A stretch of DNA of 45,724 nucleotides from Pseudomonadota bacterium (lineage in GTDB: Bacteria > Myxococcota_A > UBA796 > GCA-2862545). The stretch lies in the NCBI GenBank assembly GCA_023954855.1, contig JAGSGY010000041.1, forward strand, positions 1 through 45,724, in the 5' to 3' direction. The notes beneath the pieces are model-generated. The model did no database searches, had not been told where the DNA came from, and saw only the letters and a program-made list of their open reading frames with translations. The translations under genes were made by a program, and so were the position numbers. This document shows positions 8,891 through 19,411 of this stretch, piece by piece; within the stretch, counting starts at the first letter, position 1; each line of letters opens with the position of its first letter.

Positions 8891-9715
8891 CTACTCGAGC
8901 TCTTCACCCGGCATGAGCTGCTCGCCACAATGAGGACAGAAGCCGAAGACGTCGGCGTCCTTGCCTCGTTTCTGCTCGCGAATCTCTTCGTTGAAGCCGG
9001 CCGCGAGGATGCCTGTCGGCAGCGCGACGAAGCCCACGCCGACCATCGAGACGATGGCGCCCACGAAGCGGCCCATCCCGCTGGTGGGGTACACGTCGCC
9101 GTAGCCCACGCTGGTGAGGGTGATGACCGACCACCACATGGACGCAGGGATGCTGCGAAACGCCTCGGGCTGGGTGGTGTGCTCGACGAAGTAGATGAGC
9201 GAAGAGGACATGGTGAGGAGCAGGACTAGGACCAGCCAGGTCATGGCCAGCTCTTCTTTCTTGCGCGAGATGACGTTGGTCAGCGTCCGCACTGCGTGGG
9301 CGTAGCGGCCCATCTTGAGGATGCGGACGAGTCGAAGCAGGCGGATGGCGCGCAGGATGCGCAGGTCCATCGTGATCAAGAAGGGCAGGTAGAAGGGCAG
9401 AATCGCGACCAGGTCCACGAGGGCCATGATCGAGACCATGTACCGAAGCCGACCGCGGATGCCGCCCTTGTAGGCGTCGTCGAGGTTGCAGATCCACAGT
9501 CGAGCCACGTACTCGACGGTGAAGAACAGAGACGAGAAGGTGTCGAAGACCATGAACCAGGAGTGGTACGCGGTCGCGTATTCGGGCTCGGTCTCCATCA
9601 TGACTGCGATGACGTTTGCCGCAATCAGCGAGATGATGAACGTGTCCATCGCCTTGTTGTCGTCGTCGCCGGGATTCAAGATCCGGTCGACGCGCACCTT
9701 CCAACTCTCAGCCAA
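8891..9715 (-). CDS. Voltage-gated potassium channel with C-terminal CxxC motif
   Basis: 274 residues with six-helix Kv architecture: S1-S3, an S4 voltage sensor with regularly spaced arginines (RILRAIRLLRLVRILK, residues 119-134), S5, pore loop with the selectivity filter TSVGYGD (201-207), and S6. It conducts K+ across the cytoplasmic membrane and opens with voltage by family analogy. The last 20 residues carry CPHCG (260-264), half of a zinc-ribbon, which could bind zinc between subunits of the tetramer. The start is TTG 9715 with AGGAGGAG upstream. It is a single gene between a convergent SDR and a same-strand exported protein. Confidence 0.95.
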   Translation of the reverse strand: MAESWKVRVDRILNPGDDDNKAMDTFIISLIAANVIAVMMETEPEYATAYHSWFMVFDTFSSLFFTVEYVARLWICNLDDAYKGGIRGRLRYMVSIMALVDLVAILPFYLPFLITMDLRILRAIRLLRLVRILKMGRYAHAVRTLTNVISRKKEELAMTWLVLVLLLTMSSSLIYFVEHTTQPEAFRSIPASMWWSVITLTSVGYGDVYPTSGMGRFVGAIVSMVGVGFVALPTGILAAGFNEEIREQKRGKDADVFGFCPHCGEQLMPGEELE

Positions 9716-9762
9716 CCGCTCCTCCTGGGGCGGAGGTTACCCCAGGTGGCCGAGCGTCGACG

Positions 9763-10809
9763 CTAGCGCGACTGCCATCCGTCGTGGTCGTAGGCGACCG
9801 TCGGCTTTCCTTCCTCGATGCCGAGGGTGACGAGGCCGGACACTCCGGTCTCAAGGGTGCCAGAGGTGTAGGGCTCCTCCTCCATGAACTCGCGGACCTC
9901 GATCGTGTGCCTTCCGGGGGAGATCTGAACACTTTCTTCGTCGGAGTTGCGGATCTCGAGCACCACCTTGCCGTCCACGAGCACGTCGGCCCATTCTCCA
10001 TCGCGCGATCGCACCCGGAGCGTCACTTCATCGGGCACGACGGCGGCCGGTGCAGCGGGCGTCCACGAGAAGCTTTCGACCCGGAGACTTGCGCTCGCGA
10101 GGTCCATCTCTTCGATGACGACGGCGGTGGTCGACATCTCGTTGGGGCGGCCTACGCTGGGCACCCCTTGGCCGCCTCCGGTGAGCCAGCCGCGGCTATC
10201 GTAGAAGGTGACCTTCTTGTCCTCGGACACCCCGACGGTCAGGACCTCGGCCAGTCGGGTATCGATCTGCCCGGTGGCCCAGCCCCGGTCGCTCATGAAG
10301 TCGCGGAACTCCAGGGTGTGGCGACCTGGCGTGATGCGAACCCGGCCTTCTGGGCTGTTGCGCAGCTCCATGACGACGAGACCGTCGACCACCACATCCG
10401 TCCAGGTTCCGCCGGTGGCGCGGACAACGAGGTCCACGAACTCAGGGACCGGCGTGGGAGTCCGCTCGATCAAGACGATTCCGAACGGTCGGCTTCCGGC
10501 CGTCGGGGTCACCTCTGGTTGGTGAATCGCCAGCGCCTGGGGACAGTCGAATGCCCGGTTCGTCCAGGTGCAGCGCACCTCATAGCCGGAGGGCACGTCG
10601 ACGAGCCCGGTGTACAGCACCCTACCGTGTGGGCTGATGACGCGAACCTCCCGGCGGCCGGGCTCGGTGTCTCCAACCGTCGTGTTCGGTTCCTCGGCCT
10701 CACGGGCCCAACGCACGCCGTCGACCTCGATGTACACGCCGTGGTCCGAGTCCACCCTGAGTGAGGCATCGGCGGCGGACGCGGTGCTGAGTGCGAGGAG
10801 CAGGAACAT
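9763..10809 (-). CDS. Exported protein with duplicated PEGA-like domains
   Basis: 348 residues starting at ATG 10809 (GGAGAA upstream); the open frame reaches 10962 but the signal peptide MFLLLALSTASA marks the true start. Two modules of about 85 residues (124-208 and 261-346) are clear duplicates: W(T/A)DVxVDGxVVxExRNS, then (I/V)xISPGRHTxExR(D/E)FM, then a Gly-Trp end. The N-terminal part (16-75) has a weaker third copy. The pattern beta-strand, VDG, PGRHTIEV resembles PEGA domains, which are common in myxobacterial envelope proteins. No catalytic motif is seen; it is probably a periplasmic or surface binding protein. It lies 47 bases downstream of the channel start on the same strand, facing away from the gene at 10889. 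Confidence 0.82.
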   Translation of the reverse strand: MFLLLALSTASAADASLRVDSDHGVYIEVDGVRWAREAEEPNTTVGDTEPGRREVRVISPHGRVLYTGLVDVPSGYEVRCTWTNRAFDCPQALAIHQPEVTPTAGSRPFGIVLIERTPTPVPEFVDLVVRATGGTWTDVVVDGLVVMELRNSPEGRVRITPGRHTLEFRDFMSDRGWATGQIDTRLAEVLTVGVSEDKKVTFYDSRGWLTGGGQGVPSVGRPNEMSTTAVVIEEMDLASASLRVESFSWTPAAPAAVVPDEVTLRVRSRDGEWADVLVDGKVVLEIRNSDEESVQISPGRHTIEVREFMEEEPYTSGTLETGVSGLVTLGIEEGKPTVAYDHDGWQSR

Positions 10810-10888
10810 GGCGGTTCTCCGACGGTGACGGTATGCCCCTTGGCCAGACGGGGCCAGGTGTCTCGTTGGGCATCTGGGAGACGCGGGA

Positions 10889-12358
10889 GTGGCTTTGCTA
10901 TTCAAGGAGCTTCGTGCGGCGGCGGCGCTAGCGAGCGGATGGCCGGTGCTGGTTGTGCCCACCGCGGGCCCTGAGGAGACGCTGCGCGAGCTCGAGGAAG
11001 TTCTTGGGCCTTTGCCCCAGGCCGAGTTGGCGGGTGATGCAGACCATCAAGAGATCTGGGTCGAGCTTCCGACGCTCGCTGCAGAGGACTGGCTCGCGGT
11101 TCGCGAGCGGCTCGGAGAGGAGGTGGAGCTGGTCTCCGGTGAGGCCCCCGGTCGTCGGGCGGCGCGTGACCTCGGTGTGCTCGTGGATGAGGTCGTGGAG
11201 GTCGATGGTCTGCGTCTGGTGCACTCGATCGACATCGAGCAGGGCCTGTCGACCTTGCCGCAGCTCGTCCCGGGACGGCCGGACCCGCAGGTGCTCGAGC
11301 TGGAGCATGACCTCGACCGCGCGCTCACCACGAGGGGCTTGCCGCGCTTTGCTTCCGATCGGGGTCCCGGAACCGTGCAGCCGATGGTGGAGCCGACGAC
11401 GGGGCGGTTTGGCGTGCTGCTCTCGTGGGGGGATGGCCCTGAGCTCGAGCCTCTGGGCACGGCGCTCTCAGCGGTGGTCGAGGCCCGGGCCGAGCACACG
11501 ACGTTGCGCATCGCTCCGGATGTCGTCGTCGACCGCCGCATGGGGCTTGGTCTCGTGCTGTGGATCGTCGCCCCCGCACGCGAGGTGATCCCATGGGACC
11601 TGGCCGTCGGAGGGATGCAGCCCCCCATCGAGGGCTTGGCTGAGCGCGTGTCGCGTCTCGGGGATGCCGCGCGCGCCCTTGAGATTCAGGTGCTTCCAGC
11701 CTCCAGTCACGTCGATGCCGCCTTGGCTGCCGCTGAGATTCTTGAAGGGCTTGAACTGCCCGTGTCGCCGGCCTCACCGCGCTGGCTGGTAGCGGAGGAC
11801 ACGCTTCGCTTCGCACCGACCTGGGCCATGGAGCTCTCCGAGGCCCCGGTCCACGACCTAGTGGGTCTCTCCCAGATTGCCGACCACCCCGCCATTGCAG
11901 CGGTGCGCGTGCTGCCGGCGGACCCGGCAGGACTCGAGAGTGAGTGGGAGGTTGTCGACCTGGGTGGCATCGCCACCGCGCACGGCTGGGCCGTGCGGCT
12001 CCGCCATGGTGTGACGGGACGCGACTTGCTTGTGCCCGTCGAAGATCGAGAGCCCGATACGCGCGATGACCAGGCAGAGGAGGCGCTCCTCGAAGCGCTG
12101 GGTGAAGCCGAGGGCGCGAGCTGGCTGATGGAGGCACGCCTCACGCGGGCGGTGCTCGATGCCACCGGTCACCACGGCCTCGAGCTGCGCATCGACCCGG
12201 TCGAGGCGCTCTCCACGGAGGCGCTGGGCCAAGCGCTTGCTGCAGCTCTCGGGGCGCCCGTGCCCGATGCGTCGTCCTTTGCGAGCTGGGGACGCCGGGG
12301 CGGTGACCTGGTGGTTCAGCTCTGGTACGCGGAGCGTGTGGTGTCCGAGCAGGGCTAG
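10889..12358 (+). CDS. Unknown acidic cytoplasmic protein
   Basis: 489 residues, GTG start at 10889 with GGGAG eight bases before. I recognise no family. There is no signal peptide or membrane helix; the protein is rich in Asp/Glu, Leu and Ala. It appears to have several alpha/beta repeats with phrases such as GVLLSWGDGPELEPLG and GLGLVLWIVAPAREV, and the ends of the protein both contain LAAA-rich helices. Codon use matches the neighbours, so recent transfer is unlikely. The stop codon is shared as CTAG with the convergent ViaA-like gene. A link to the RavA/ViaA pair is possible from position alone, but the genes are transcribed toward each other. Confidence 0.75.
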   Translation: MALLFKELRAAAALASGWPVLVVPTAGPEETLRELEEVLGPLPQAELAGDADHQEIWVELPTLAAEDWLAVRERLGEEVELVSGEAPGRRAARDLGVLVDEVVEVDGLRLVHSIDIEQGLSTLPQLVPGRPDPQVLELEHDLDRALTTRGLPRFASDRGPGTVQPMVEPTTGRFGVLLSWGDGPELEPLGTALSAVVEARAEHTTLRIAPDVVVDRRMGLGLVLWIVAPAREVIPWDLAVGGMQPPIEGLAERVSRLGDAARALEIQVLPASSHVDAALAAAEILEGLELPVSPASPRWLVAEDTLRFAPTWAMELSEAPVHDLVGLSQIADHPAIAAVRVLPADPAGLESEWEVVDLGGIATAHGWAVRLRHGVTGRDLLVPVEDREPDTRDDQAEEALLEALGEAEGASWLMEARLTRAVLDATGHHGLELRIDPVEALSTEALGQALAAALGAPVPDASSFASWGRRGGDLVVQLWYAERVVSEQG

Positions 12359-13946
12359 AAGTGACGTTTACCCGTCACGCGCCGGACGAGGGACAGGGCG
12401 GTTGAGCTGTCGTGGGGGTCGAGGGCGAGCACCTCGTCCGAGAAGGGCTCAACGCCTCGTACATCGCCGCGGCCGAGCACCACGCTGTAGATCTTCGCGC
12501 CTCGTGCTTCACGGACCTCGGCGACGCGCTCAATGATGCGTTGGGTCGCCCGGGCGAGGCCGTCGGTCACCACCAGGACATCGGCTCGGTCGAGTTCTTC
12601 GTCCTCGAGAAGCTCCATCGCGCGCAGGAGGGGGGCGTCAAAGTCGGTGCCGGACTGAAAGGTCAGCGCGAGGAAGTCGAGCAGCTGCTCAAGGCCTCCC
12701 CGACCGCGTCGCAGGCGAAGCTCCGTGCGGTCGTCCGGGCCTCCAAACAGCAGCAAGTGCATCGTCCTTCCACGAGGCAAGACCTTGCGAGCGAGGGCGA
12801 GGACGAGGGCCTTTGCGGCGAGCTCGGGGGCGCCTTGCATCGAGCCCGAGGTGTCGATGCAGGCGATGATCGGTCCGCGCTTGGTGCCTTCGCCGCGTCC
12901 CTCGAGACCCGCGCCGGTGAGCTCGAGGCTGACGAGCCGGTGCTCCATCAGGCGTTGGTAGAACAGGTCCTCGGTGTCGGGGTCGGAGAGCAAGGCAAGC
13001 TCGGACGGGAGTGCGCGCGAGACTTCGCCCGACAGCCGCACACCGGCGACTTCTTCGCTGCCCCCGAACTGCGGTCCGTTGCCCGGCTCGGCGTCTTCGA
13101 TGCGACCGAGGCGGTCGGCGAGTTCCCTCAGGCCATCGAGGTCGTCGAGGAGCTCGGCAAAGACGTCGAGGCGGTCGAGAAGGGCGCCGGTGAGTGCACC
13201 AGGGGCTGTGGACCAGCCGATACCGGGGACGAAGCGCTCGAGGCGCTCGGCGACCTCGCTCGTGTCGAGGGCGGCTTGAAGTGCGGCTTCGCCAACCTCA
13301 TCGAGCTGCTCTCCCGCTTGGGTGCCGGCCTCGAGGGGGTCGGTGCTGTCGCCCATCAGCCGGCGAAGTTGCTCGGCCAGTTCCTCGAGGTCCGGGTCTT
13401 CGGCGTCGTCGACGCCCTCTCCGGCGAGCTGGCGGAGCAGGTCGCTCGGGTCGCTCTCCTCCGCATCTTCGGTGTCATCGGAGGGCTCGCCTTCATCTTC
13501 GCCCTCGCCTTCGCCCTCGCCCTCGCCCTCGCCTTCGCCTTCGCCCTCGCCGTCGTTCTCGCCGTCTTCGTTGGCCTCGCCTTGCTCGCCGCCTCCGCCT
13601 CCGCCACCACCGCCGGGCTGAGGGCGCCGCTCGTCGCCGCCGTCCTCCTCTTCGGGCTCCGGCTCCAGCGGCCCGCGAAGGTGCGGCCAGAGCGCCTCTG
13701 TGGCGCGTGCGGCGCTCTCGACGGCCATCAGCGGGCGTCCCTTGCAGAGTCGTCGGGGGTCGCGCAGCTCTCGGGCGGCAACGACGGTGACCACCCGGGC
13801 GAGCGGACGGAGTGCCTCTCGTGGCTCGCCGACCAGCCAGCGCGCGAGATCGATGGCAAAGGCGGAGACTCGAGCTTGCTCACGTGCGCTGCGACCGAGC
13901 TCGGCGACGCGGGGGTGTCGTGCGACGACGTCGACAGCGTGCAGGG

Positions 13947-13950
<4 letters not shown>
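12355..13950 (-). CDS. ViaA-like von Willebrand factor A domain protein
   Basis: 531 residues. The VWA domain is C-terminal (about 358-525) with a complete MIDAS: Asp366-Thr-Ser-Gly-Ser370, Thr near 434 (SGTDFD) and Asp462 (VVTDG). Its sequence follows E. coli ViaA (GPxIxCxDTSGSM, QxxGTD). The N-terminal half is helical and is interrupted by a Gly run and a Gly-Glu low-complexity stretch (112-157). The partner is the RavA-like ATPase immediately upstream: GTG 13950 overlaps its TGA by four bases, so the two are coupled and likely form a complex. In E. coli RavA-ViaA is chaperone-like and linked to respiratory complexes and aminoglycoside sensitivity; that role here is inference. Confidence 0.9.
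13480..13557 (-). repeat. Gly-Glu low-complexity tract in the ViaA-like gene
   Basis: About 78 bases of repeated GAGGGC-type codons encode alternating Gly and Glu (residues about 132-157), preceded by a run of nine Gly codons near 13585-13615. It is absent from E. coli ViaA and probably forms a flexible acidic linker. Confidence 0.85.
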
Positions 13951-16049
<2,099 letters not shown>

Positions 16050-16102
16050 TCGTCCCTCTCTCGATACAGCGTACCCCCGTCGGACGCGACGGGAAGGGTG
16101 GC

Positions 16103-16999
16103 GTGCGCCACCGCGGAGGTCCCTTGCTGCTGCTGCTCGCTGGTCTCGCCCTTGCTGGGCCCCCCGAGGGCGTCGATCTCGAGGACACCGCACGGTGGGA
16201 GAAGGGCGTGGATGCCATGCTCGATGGCCCCTCCGGCTGCTGGGAGGTCGTGGGTCGAGCCACCTGGAACCACGACTTCGGGCGCTTCTACAAGACGCGC
16301 GGGGATGCGGCCTTTGTCGGCAAGCTCGTCGACGGGGTGTGGACTGATTTCGCCGTGCAGCCGATGGGCGAGGTTCGAAAGGAGCGCGAGAAGGTCGAGA
16401 AGACCGTGTACGACGAAGACCAGATGTTCTTTCCGCTGCTTGGCAAGGTCGAACGGCGCGAGCGTGAGCAGTCCGACGAGGACGAGGGCAAGCGGTCTCG
16501 GCGCTCCAATCGCAGGCGCTCGCGCGACGAGGACGAGTCTGCGAGCTCCGATGACGGCGACAGGTTGGCGCGCAATGCGCTCACCGAGTCGCTCAACTCG
16601 CTGTCCGAGGACGTCGAGTATTCCTGGGCGAAGTGGGATGAAGAGACCGGCCATGTCGTGCTCGAGCGCGTGGTTCCGCTCAAGGGCGGTGGGAGCTCCG
16701 AGGCCAGGCTGTCGGCGAGATTCCCAGACGGCGGCTCGGTGCCTACCCGCATGACGGTGACGTTTCCCGAGAGCTTCATGACCAACAACACGCCGGCTGC
16801 GCGTGTTCAGGACGCGGTGGTGCAGTTGCGCGGGCGCGCGGTCGACGGCGAGGTCTTTCCGAGCGCCGAGGCCTTCTCGTTGGGCATTGGCGTGCTTGGG
16901 TTCCGGTTTCACATGGCGCAGACGATCCGCTACACCGACGTACACACCTGCCTGAGGCCGCCGCCAGCAACCGCCGAGACCCCGACCGCGTCTCCCTGA
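16103..16999 (+). CDS. Exported protein of unknown function with charged low-complexity insert
   Basis: 298 residues. A signal peptide (LLLLLAGLALAG) is followed by a region around a single Cys (SGCWEVVGRATW), then a highly charged Arg/Asp/Glu/Ser stretch (about 114-152) and a beta-rich second half. I recognise no family. Start choice is open: GTG 16103 gives positive charges before the hydrophobic core, as expected for a signal peptide, but TTG 16124 has a perfect GGAGGT four bases before it. The gene diverges from the RavA-like gene by 53 bases, so the two could share regulation. Confidence 0.72.
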   Translation: MRHRGGPLLLLLAGLALAGPPEGVDLEDTARWEKGVDAMLDGPSGCWEVVGRATWNHDFGRFYKTRGDAAFVGKLVDGVWTDFAVQPMGEVRKEREKVEKTVYDEDQMFFPLLGKVERREREQSDEDEGKRSRRSNRRRSRDEDESASSDDGDRLARNALTESLNSLSEDVEYSWAKWDEETGHVVLERVVPLKGGGSSEARLSARFPDGGSVPTRMTVTFPESFMTNNTPAARVQDAVVQLRGRAVDGEVFPSAEAFSLGIGVLGFRFHMAQTIRYTDVHTCLRPPPATAETPTASP

Positions 17000-17119
17000 T
17001 CACCTTTGGAAGGGAATGTGCTGGTCGTCGGTGCGTTCTCCCATGTGTCACGTTCAGTCGATGCGCGTTACCGCGACTGCGCGCCAAGGTACTTGTCCTC
17101 CCCGAAGGAGTCTGTCGTC

Positions 17120-18157
17120 ATGCGCTTCGTCCTCGCTAGTCTTGCTCTGTCGTTGTCTTTGCCCGCTGCCGCCGCCGATCTGCAGTGGAGCTGGGAGGAA
17201 GGGCAGCACCGCCGCTACTTCATGCAGGCGGGCATCAAGTTCCAGTCGAACCTTCCGGTTGGCGCAGAGTTGACCTACGACTTTGCGGCCCAAGACATGC
17301 TGATGAGTCTGGTGGCGGACTGCGAGGCCTCCGCGACGGACAAGAAGGGGCGCACCACGCTGTCCTGCGACATCGAGGACATTGCGTTGCTCGGTGCTCC
17401 CGGCAACTCGACCTCCGCGGAAGTCGTCTCGACGGTGCTTACCGAGTGGCAGAGCAAGCTCAGCGACGCGACCTACTTGCTCACCATGTCTCGCGAGGGC
17501 CGCATTCTGCGTGGCGAGCTGACGGGCATCACCTTCCGCTCCGAGAACCGTCGGACGGGCCAGATCTCCACCGCGATGGAGATGCTGATCGACCGCGTCT
17601 TCGCCTCGATCGACATGCAGCTGCCCAAGGCCGGAAAGCCCTGGGAAGAGGGCTGGATCGGTAAGAACTCCCAGACCATGATGATCCCGACAGCCTCGGG
17701 CGGCGCGGGTGGCAGCAAGATCAAGTACAGCGTGGACGCTGTCGATGGTGCCAACGTCGATGTGCTCACTGAGGGTCACGGCACGATGATGGAGGGCATG
17801 GACGCGGACAAGTCCTACTCCTTCGACTCGACCGGCATCGGCCGTTTTGATGCCGCCGCCGGCCACCTTGTGGCGCGCGCGTACCGTGCGACCGGAACCC
17901 TGACCGCGAGCTCGATTAGCCTACCGGGACGCCAGACCGCCGCCGCCGCGACGACCACGGACGTGGGCGCCAAAGAGCCGGGTGGCTCCGTCGGTGCCGC
18001 GAGCGCGCTGAACACCCAGGATGCCCAGTTCCTCTCCGGCGGTACCTACGATCCGGACGTCTACCTCGAGGTGGGACGCATGTACCTGCTCGGCGACGAC
18101 GAGAAGCCGAATCTCGGGGCGACCGGGCCGTTGCTTTACCCCTCGGCTGGCAACTAG
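17120..18157 (+). CDS. Exported protein of unknown function
   Basis: 345 residues starting at ATG 17120, nine bases after AAGGAG; the open frame extends to 17006 without a ribosome site. The signal peptide ends at PAAAADLQ. The mature part looks beta-rich, with one Cys pair (VADCEASA and TLSCDIEDI) that could form a disulfide, and a Ser/Thr/Ala/Gly-rich segment near 260-305. No enzyme motif is seen. It is the first gene of a run with the acetyltransferase (12 bases later) and the peptidase-like gene. I see no basis for a specific role. Confidence 0.78.
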   Translation: MRFVLASLALSLSLPAAAADLQWSWEEGQHRRYFMQAGIKFQSNLPVGAELTYDFAAQDMLMSLVADCEASATDKKGRTTLSCDIEDIALLGAPGNSTSAEVVSTVLTEWQSKLSDATYLLTMSREGRILRGELTGITFRSENRRTGQISTAMEMLIDRVFASIDMQLPKAGKPWEEGWIGKNSQTMMIPTASGGAGGSKIKYSVDAVDGANVDVLTEGHGTMMEGMDADKSYSFDSTGIGRFDAAAGHLVARAYRATGTLTASSISLPGRQTAAAATTTDVGAKEPGGSVGAASALNTQDAQFLSGGTYDPDVYLEVGRMYLLGDDEKPNLGATGPLLYPSAGN

Positions 18158-18169
18158 CCCCTGTTCTGA

Positions 18170-18877
18170 ATGCGACCGGACGCGCCTGCTACGCTGAAGC
18201 TGAAGCCGGCGCCTTCGACCGGTCGTGAGGTGGCGGTGCGTCCGAGCATTCAAGAACTCTGCGCGTGGCACCTCAACCGAGAGAACGCAGCGGTGCCGCT
18301 CCCGTCCCGGCTGCCCGAGCCCTACACGCTCGAGTTGGTGTCGGACTACGAGGAGCCGCTGTTCGGCGAGCTCATGCAGAAGGTGTTCTTCGGGGTCTCG
18401 GGCTCGCTTCGGTGGGTTGACCTCGGCTTCGAAGAGGACGCGGCTCTGCGCAGATTCCGTCGCGACCAGCTCCGGACGCGACCGTCGCTGCGGATTGCGG
18501 CGCGCTGTGATGACGCGTTGGTGGGCTGGTGCTTTGGCTTCGCGGACCGTCCCGACTCGATGTACATGGCGAGCTCTGCGGTGCTCGAGGGGCATCGGAG
18601 AGTAGGGCTGTACACCGCCATGGCCGAGCAGATGCGGGACCTCGCCATCGAGGCGGGCTTTCACCAGCTGCACAGCAAGCACCTCTGCACCAACAACGCC
18701 ATCTTGATAGCCAAGCTGCAGATGGGCTTTCAGATCGTGGGGATGGAGCTCTCGCCAGACATGGGCAGCCTGCTGAAGATGGAGCTGCCGCTTCATGCGC
18801 TTCGCGCCGACACCCTCCGTGCTCGGGCCGGCCAGACGCTGCTCAGCAAGGCGCTCAGCGCCCAGCTCACCGAGTAG
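18170..18877 (+). CDS. GNAT family N-acetyltransferase
   Basis: 235 residues. The acetyl-CoA binding region (motif A) is around 137-160: a beta strand MYMASSAVL, the loop GHRRVGLYTAM that binds the pyrophosphate, and a helix. Motif B follows as HSKHLCTNNAILIAKLQMGF, with the Asn-Asn and the Gly-Phe typical of this fold. About 55 N-terminal residues precede the fold. The start is ATG 18170 although no clear Shine-Dalgarno sequence is present; GTG 18236 is an alternative that would remove 22 residues. It sits 12 bases after the exported protein gene and three bases before the peptidase-like gene. The acetyl acceptor is unknown. Confidence 0.83.
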   Translation: MRPDAPATLKLKPAPSTGREVAVRPSIQELCAWHLNRENAAVPLPSRLPEPYTLELVSDYEEPLFGELMQKVFFGVSGSLRWVDLGFEEDAALRRFRRDQLRTRPSLRIAARCDDALVGWCFGFADRPDSMYMASSAVLEGHRRVGLYTAMAEQMRDLAIEAGFHQLHSKHLCTNNAILIAKLQMGFQIVGMELSPDMGSLLKMELPLHALRADTLRARAGQTLLSKALSAQLTE

Positions 18878-18880
18878 ACG

Positions 18881-19405
18881 ATGCCAGCCGCCCTCGTCAC
18901 AGGCTTTGGTCCCTTTCTCGAGGTGATCGACAACCCGTCTGCCGCGCTGGTTCGCCAGCTGGATGGTTTGCGGGCGGGGCCGTGGACCTTGCATGGTCGC
19001 GTGCTCGATGTCAGCTACGCCCGGGGCCCCGAGCAAGCCGTGCGCGAAGCCGCGAGGCTTGAGGCCGCATGGGTCGTGGGCTTTGGCGTGTCGCGACGCG
19101 GGGGGCTCAGGGTGGAGCGAACCGGCCAGGCCCACGTCGGAGACAGCGCCGACGTCGATGGGCAGTGCCCCGCGGTCCTGCACGGGCCCTCGTCTGTGCG
19201 AGCCACCCTAGACGCGACCGCTCTGGCGGGGGCACTGGGCTGCGGCATCTCAGATGATGCAGGCGCCTACGTCTGCAACGCCTGGCTCCACCAGGTCACA
19301 CAGCGCGTGGGGGTGCCGGCCGTGTTCGTGCACATCCCGCCGGAGGGTGTGGATGCCGAGAGGGTGCGGGCCGCGCTTGCCTTATTGCCGCTCTCACTGG
19401 GCTGA
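18881..19405 (+). CDS. pcp: Pyrrolidone-carboxylate peptidase-like (peptidase C15)
   Basis: 174 residues, shorter than the usual 200-220 of this family. The N-terminus (LVTGFGPFLEVIDNPS) is the Pcp hallmark. The catalytic triad can be placed: Glu79 (RVERTG), Cys132 (AGAYVCN) and His151 (FVHIP). It should remove N-terminal pyroglutamate from peptides in the cytoplasm. The shortness comes from the region between the N-terminal motif and the Glu, and from a truncated C-terminal helix, so activity needs testing. It is the last gene of the three-gene run and ends six bases from the convergent PstS-OmpA gene. Confidence 0.85.
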   Translation: MPAALVTGFGPFLEVIDNPSAALVRQLDGLRAGPWTLHGRVLDVSYARGPEQAVREAARLEAAWVVGFGVSRRGGLRVERTGQAHVGDSADVDGQCPAVLHGPSSVRATLDATALAGALGCGISDDAGAYVCNAWLHQVTQRVGVPAVFVHIPPEGVDAERVRAALALLPLSLG

Positions 19406-19411
19406 GAAGCC

